Shown piece after piece: positions 61,934 to 64,000 of a DNA stretch of 64,000 nt. Below the pieces are notes generated by a model that did not search any database, was not told the DNA's origin, and saw only the letters and a program-made list of their open reading frames with translations. The translations under genes were made by a program, and so were the position numbers. Numbering within the stretch: position 1 is the first letter of the stretch; each line of letters starts with the position of its first letter. Source of the stretch: Bog-532 sp963828445 (GTDB taxonomy: Bacteria; Actinomycetota; Actinomycetes; Streptosporangiales; Streptosporangiaceae); NCBI GenBank assembly GCA_963828445.1, contig CAWHFP010000001.1, positions 744,001 through 808,000 of the forward strand, in the 5' to 3' direction.

Positions 61934-62812
61934 CTACCGGAGATGCCGCAGTTTGTCCGGGTTGATCTGCGACCGGATCGCCTGCACCTGGCCGCCGGCG
62001 TAATCGAAGGCGATGACCCCGAACAGGGTTCCGTCCCGGTCGTAGGCGATGACCCCGGGCTGCCCGTTGACCTGAGCCGGGCGGACCTCGGCGATCCACC
62101 GCTCGGCCTGCCGGGCCAGCCCGCGCAGCAGCCGGGCGACCTGCTCCCGGCCATGGATCGGGGTGCGGGCCGCGGGCGCCTTGCCGCCGCCGTCGCCGTA
62201 CATGACGACGTCGGGGGCGAGCAGGTCGATGAACGCCTCGATGTCACCGCCGCCGCTGAGCGCGGCCAGGAAACGCTCGGTCAGCTCGGTGCCCTGCCGG
62301 CGGGAGGCTTCGAACCGGGGACGGCCCTGGTCGATGTGGCGCCGGGCCCGGGTGAAGATCTGGCGGCAGTTGGCCTCGGACTTGTCCACCGAGCGGGCGA
62401 TCTCGGCGTAGTCGTAGCCGAACACCTCGCGGAGCAGGAACACCGCCCGCTCCACCGGCGACAGGCTCTCCAGCAGAACCAGGAAGGCCAGCGACAGCGA
62501 GTCGGACATCTCGGCCCGTTCGGCGGGACCGGGGGCCGGATCGGACAGCAGCGGCTCCGGCAGCCAGGTGCCCACGTAGGCCTCGCGCTGCACCCGCGCC
62601 GAACGCAGGTGGTCGATGGCCAGCCGGGTCGTGGTGGTGGTGACGAAGGCCCTGGGCGATTCGACGATCGTGCCCTGGTGGGCGGCACGGTAGGTGCGGA
62701 TGACCGCCTCCTGCACGATGTCTTCGGCGTCGCCGACGCTGCCGGTCATGCGGTAGGCGATCGAGAACATCAGCGGCCGCAACTCGTCGAGATCGAGGTC
62801 CTTGGCGTCCAC
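61934..62812 (-). CDS. ECF41-type (SigJ-like) RNA polymerase sigma factor
   Basis: A 292-residue sigma factor. Region 2 is RPLMFSIAYRMTGSVGDAED through VTTTTTRLAIDHLRSARVQR, and region 4 is LESLSPVERAVFLLREVFGY DYAEIARSVDKSEANCRQIF (shown in two parts). A SnoaL-like C-terminal domain (DIEAFIDLLAPDVVMYGDGG) ends in the NPDKLRHLR motif typical of ECF41, which modulates core binding. ECF41 factors have no anti-sigma and are usually next to a COE gene (carboxymuconolactone decarboxylase, oxidoreductase or epimerase), as here: an epimerase gene lies four bases upstream on the same strand. Confidence 0.93.
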   Translation of the reverse strand: MDAKDLDLDELRPLMFSIAYRMTGSVGDAEDIVQEAVIRTYRAAHQGTIVESPRAFVTTTTTRLAIDHLRSARVQREAYVGTWLPEPLLSDPAPGPAERAEMSDSLSLAFLVLLESLSPVERAVFLLREVFGYDYAEIARSVDKSEANCRQIFTRARRHIDQGRPRFEASRRQGTELTERFLAALSGGGDIEAFIDLLAPDVVMYGDGGGKAPAARTPIHGREQVARLLRGLARQAERWIAEVRPAQVNGQPGVIAYDRDGTLFGVIAFDYAGGQVQAIRSQINPDKLRHLR

Positions 62813-62815
62813 GGC

Positions 62816-63778
62816 TCAGGCCGCCTTCGCGGACGAACTGGCCGGCGCCGGCTGGCTTTCCCAGGACCGGAAGCCCTGCCGCCAGCTGGGGTAGGCGGGG
62901 GTCCAGCCCAGCTCGCGCCGGGCCTTGGCGTTGGACGAGCCGCGGTTGCGCGTCATCATCGAGACCACCGAGTCGCCGGCCAGCAGCCGCCCCACCCAGG
63001 CCGGAACCCGCCACGGGGCCCTGGCCCCCAGGCAGTCGGCCAGGTACGGCAGCCATTCAGCCACCGGGGCGGGCTCGTCGTCAACCACGTTGTACAGGCC
63101 GGGGCCGCCCTGGTCGAGCGCGGCCACGGCGGCCACGGCGGCGTCGGTGACGTGCGTGAAGGACCAGACGCCGGTGCCCCCGCCGACGATCGGCAGCCGG
63201 CCCTTCCGCACCGCATCGGGCAGTTCCTCGCTGGCCCCGGGGCCGTACAGGATGCCGTAGCGCAGCACCAGCCCCTCGGGCACCCCGGCCGGGACGGCCT
63301 CTTCCACGTGCCTGATGGCCCGCAAACCTTCGGTCATGCTGGCCGGCGGGTGCGGGTCGAGCGGGTCGTCCTCGGTCTTGACCGGGCCGCCGACGGGCTG
63401 GTTGGGCCAGCCGGTGAAGCTCTGCGCGATGACCCGCCGGGTCCCGGCCGCCTGCGCCGCTTCCAGCAGGTAGTCGGTACCGCGCATACGCAGCTGGTTG
63501 GTGACCGCGAACGTCCGGTCGAAGTGCCGCAGGTCGCTCTGGCCGGCCAGCCCGGTCATCTGGTGCATGATCACGTCCGGCCGGGCCGCGGCCACGGCCT
63601 GAATGGCCGCGTCCCGGTCGAGACCGTCGACAACCACCGGCTCGGCGCCAAGCTGGCGCAGCTCCCCGGTCTTCCCGGGCGACCGGGTGGTGGCGGTGAC
63701 CTGGTGGCCGGCGGCGGTGAGCATCGGGATCAGGCTCTGCCCGATAACCCCGGTCCCGCCCGCGACGAACACTCGCAT
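62816..63778 (-). CDS. NAD-dependent epimerase/dehydratase-family protein
   Basis: A 320-residue Rossmann-fold protein. The NAD(P) motif is MRVFVAGGTGVIGQSLIPML, followed by DVIMHQMTGLAGQSDLRHFD, the Tyr-containing LVLRYGILYGPGASEELPDA and TDAAVAAVAALDQGGPGLYN. It belongs to the extended SDR epimerases; the substrate is unknown. ATG 63778 has GAGGAG seven bases upstream, which excludes the much longer reading frame. It is the oxidoreductase/epimerase partner normally found with ECF41 sigma factors; the sigma gene follows after a four-base gap and both are likely co-transcribed. Confidence 0.9.
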   Translation of the reverse strand: MRVFVAGGTGVIGQSLIPMLTAAGHQVTATTRSPGKTGELRQLGAEPVVVDGLDRDAAIQAVAAARPDVIMHQMTGLAGQSDLRHFDRTFAVTNQLRMRGTDYLLEAAQAAGTRRVIAQSFTGWPNQPVGGPVKTEDDPLDPHPPASMTEGLRAIRHVEEAVPAGVPEGLVLRYGILYGPGASEELPDAVRKGRLPIVGGGTGVWSFTHVTDAAVAAVAALDQGGPGLYNVVDDEPAPVAEWLPYLADCLGARAPWRVPAWVGRLLAGDSVVSMMTRNRGSSNAKARRELGWTPAYPSWRQGFRSWESQPAPASSSAKAA

Positions 63779-63864
63779 GATGGCTCCTCTTCCGTCCTCC
63801 GATATCACCCGGTTGACGAGAAGGGAGCCGCCGTTGTGACAGCCCGGGACCCCTCGTGCGGGTG

Positions 63865-64000
63865 CTATTCGACGCTGGCGGGAGTTTGGGGCTCTTGCTC
63901 GAGAAAGTCGCTGCGGTAGCGGGCGGGCAGGACCGTTTCCAGGCCCTCGGCGAACAGCGGGATGCGCCACAGCGCGGGCACCGGGGCGTCGATGCCTTCG
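63865..64000 (-). CDS. Unidentified gene, 3' end only
   Basis: On the minus strand an open frame enters from the window edge and stops at TAG (63865-63867), giving 45 residues including ALWRIPLFAEGLETVLPARY and RSDFLEQEP. Composition and amphipathic pattern are protein-like and it precedes the epimerase gene on the same strand with about 86 bases between. I cannot identify it from this fragment; the body lies outside the window. Confidence 0.5.
   Translation of the reverse strand, partial: EGIDAPVPALWRIPLFAEGLETVLPARYRSDFLEQEPQTPASVE

Noticed and set aside
1..64000. CRISPR arrays, tRNA or rRNA genes, transposases
   Set aside because: No regularly spaced repeats, no cloverleaf with TTCGA-type arm, and no transposase motif was seen on either strand by reading.

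Overview
The window is very GC-rich, densely coded chromosomal DNA from an actinobacterium. The marker set is clear: Pup--protein ligase PafA, the WYL-domain pair PafB/PafC, TatA/TatC next to a HelY-type helicase, FHA and J-domain proteins, the actinobacterial families DUF3145, DUF3866, DUF5998 and DUF6886, several LLM (F420/FMN) oxidoreductases, and many GTG/TTG starts. The order pafA - FKBP - pafB - pafC - tatA - tatC - helY on the minus strand is the usual downstream half of the actinobacterial Pup-proteasome locus. The prc, pup and dop genes are not in the window. No tRNA, rRNA, CRISPR array, transposase or integrase was seen, and genus cannot be assigned by eye.

Layout. 1-16.5 kb: end of a thiol-dioxygenase-like cupin, a DUF6886 gene, then the helY/tat/paf block. 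That block is interrupted by a plus-strand group (DUF3866, a DoxX-like protein, a membrane protein) and by two paralogous polytopic membrane proteins flanking a two-domain FKBP lipoprotein. 16.6-24.3 kb: a succinate-semialdehyde-type dehydrogenase, a membrane protein, an ABC-2 exporter operon and a divergent NarL-type two-component system that probably controls it. 24.4-30.2 kb: phosphosulfolactate synthase with a structured leader, a VOC protein, a free-standing CBM48 protein, DUF3145, apolipoprotein N-acyltransferase, a MarR-GNAT fusion regulator with a palindrome lying on its own promoter, and a decayed repeat-containing exported protein. 30.3-33.4 kb: a tightly coupled three-gene operon (replication-relaxation-like protein, VirD4/TraD-like ATPase, membrane J-domain protein). 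This is the most likely undescribed system here. 33.4-42.6 kb: FHA protein, phosphodiesterase, DUF5998, cobS, pepA, lpd and sucB. 43-51.3 kb: an accessory stretch of regulators (HxlR, AraC, MocR, LexA-like) paired with oxidoreductases, an MFS exporter, acetyltransferase and cupin genes. 51.3-52.3 kb: msrA/msrB. 52.4-59.7 kb: a pyrimidine/nucleoside catabolic cluster (LLM oxidoreductase, dihydropyrimidinase, beta-ureidopropionase, deoC, sugar-phosphate mutase, NCS1 transporter). 59.8-64 kb: a class V aminotransferase-like gene, an intradiol dioxygenase, an ECF41-type sigma factor with an epimerase, and the 3' end of an unidentified gene.

About twenty apparent single-base frameshifts interrupt otherwise well-conserved genes, essential ones included (sucB, lnt, pepA). 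They sit mostly in short G/C runs and look more like residual sequencing indels than gene decay. For these genes the full span is given and the break is described. Short AT-rich or repeated motifs stand out against the GC-rich background: a 14-bp motif present twice exactly and once with a 2-bp insertion, three 13-bp tandem repeats before the beta-ureidopropionase gene, direct repeats before the mocR and lpd genes, and the MarR palindrome.
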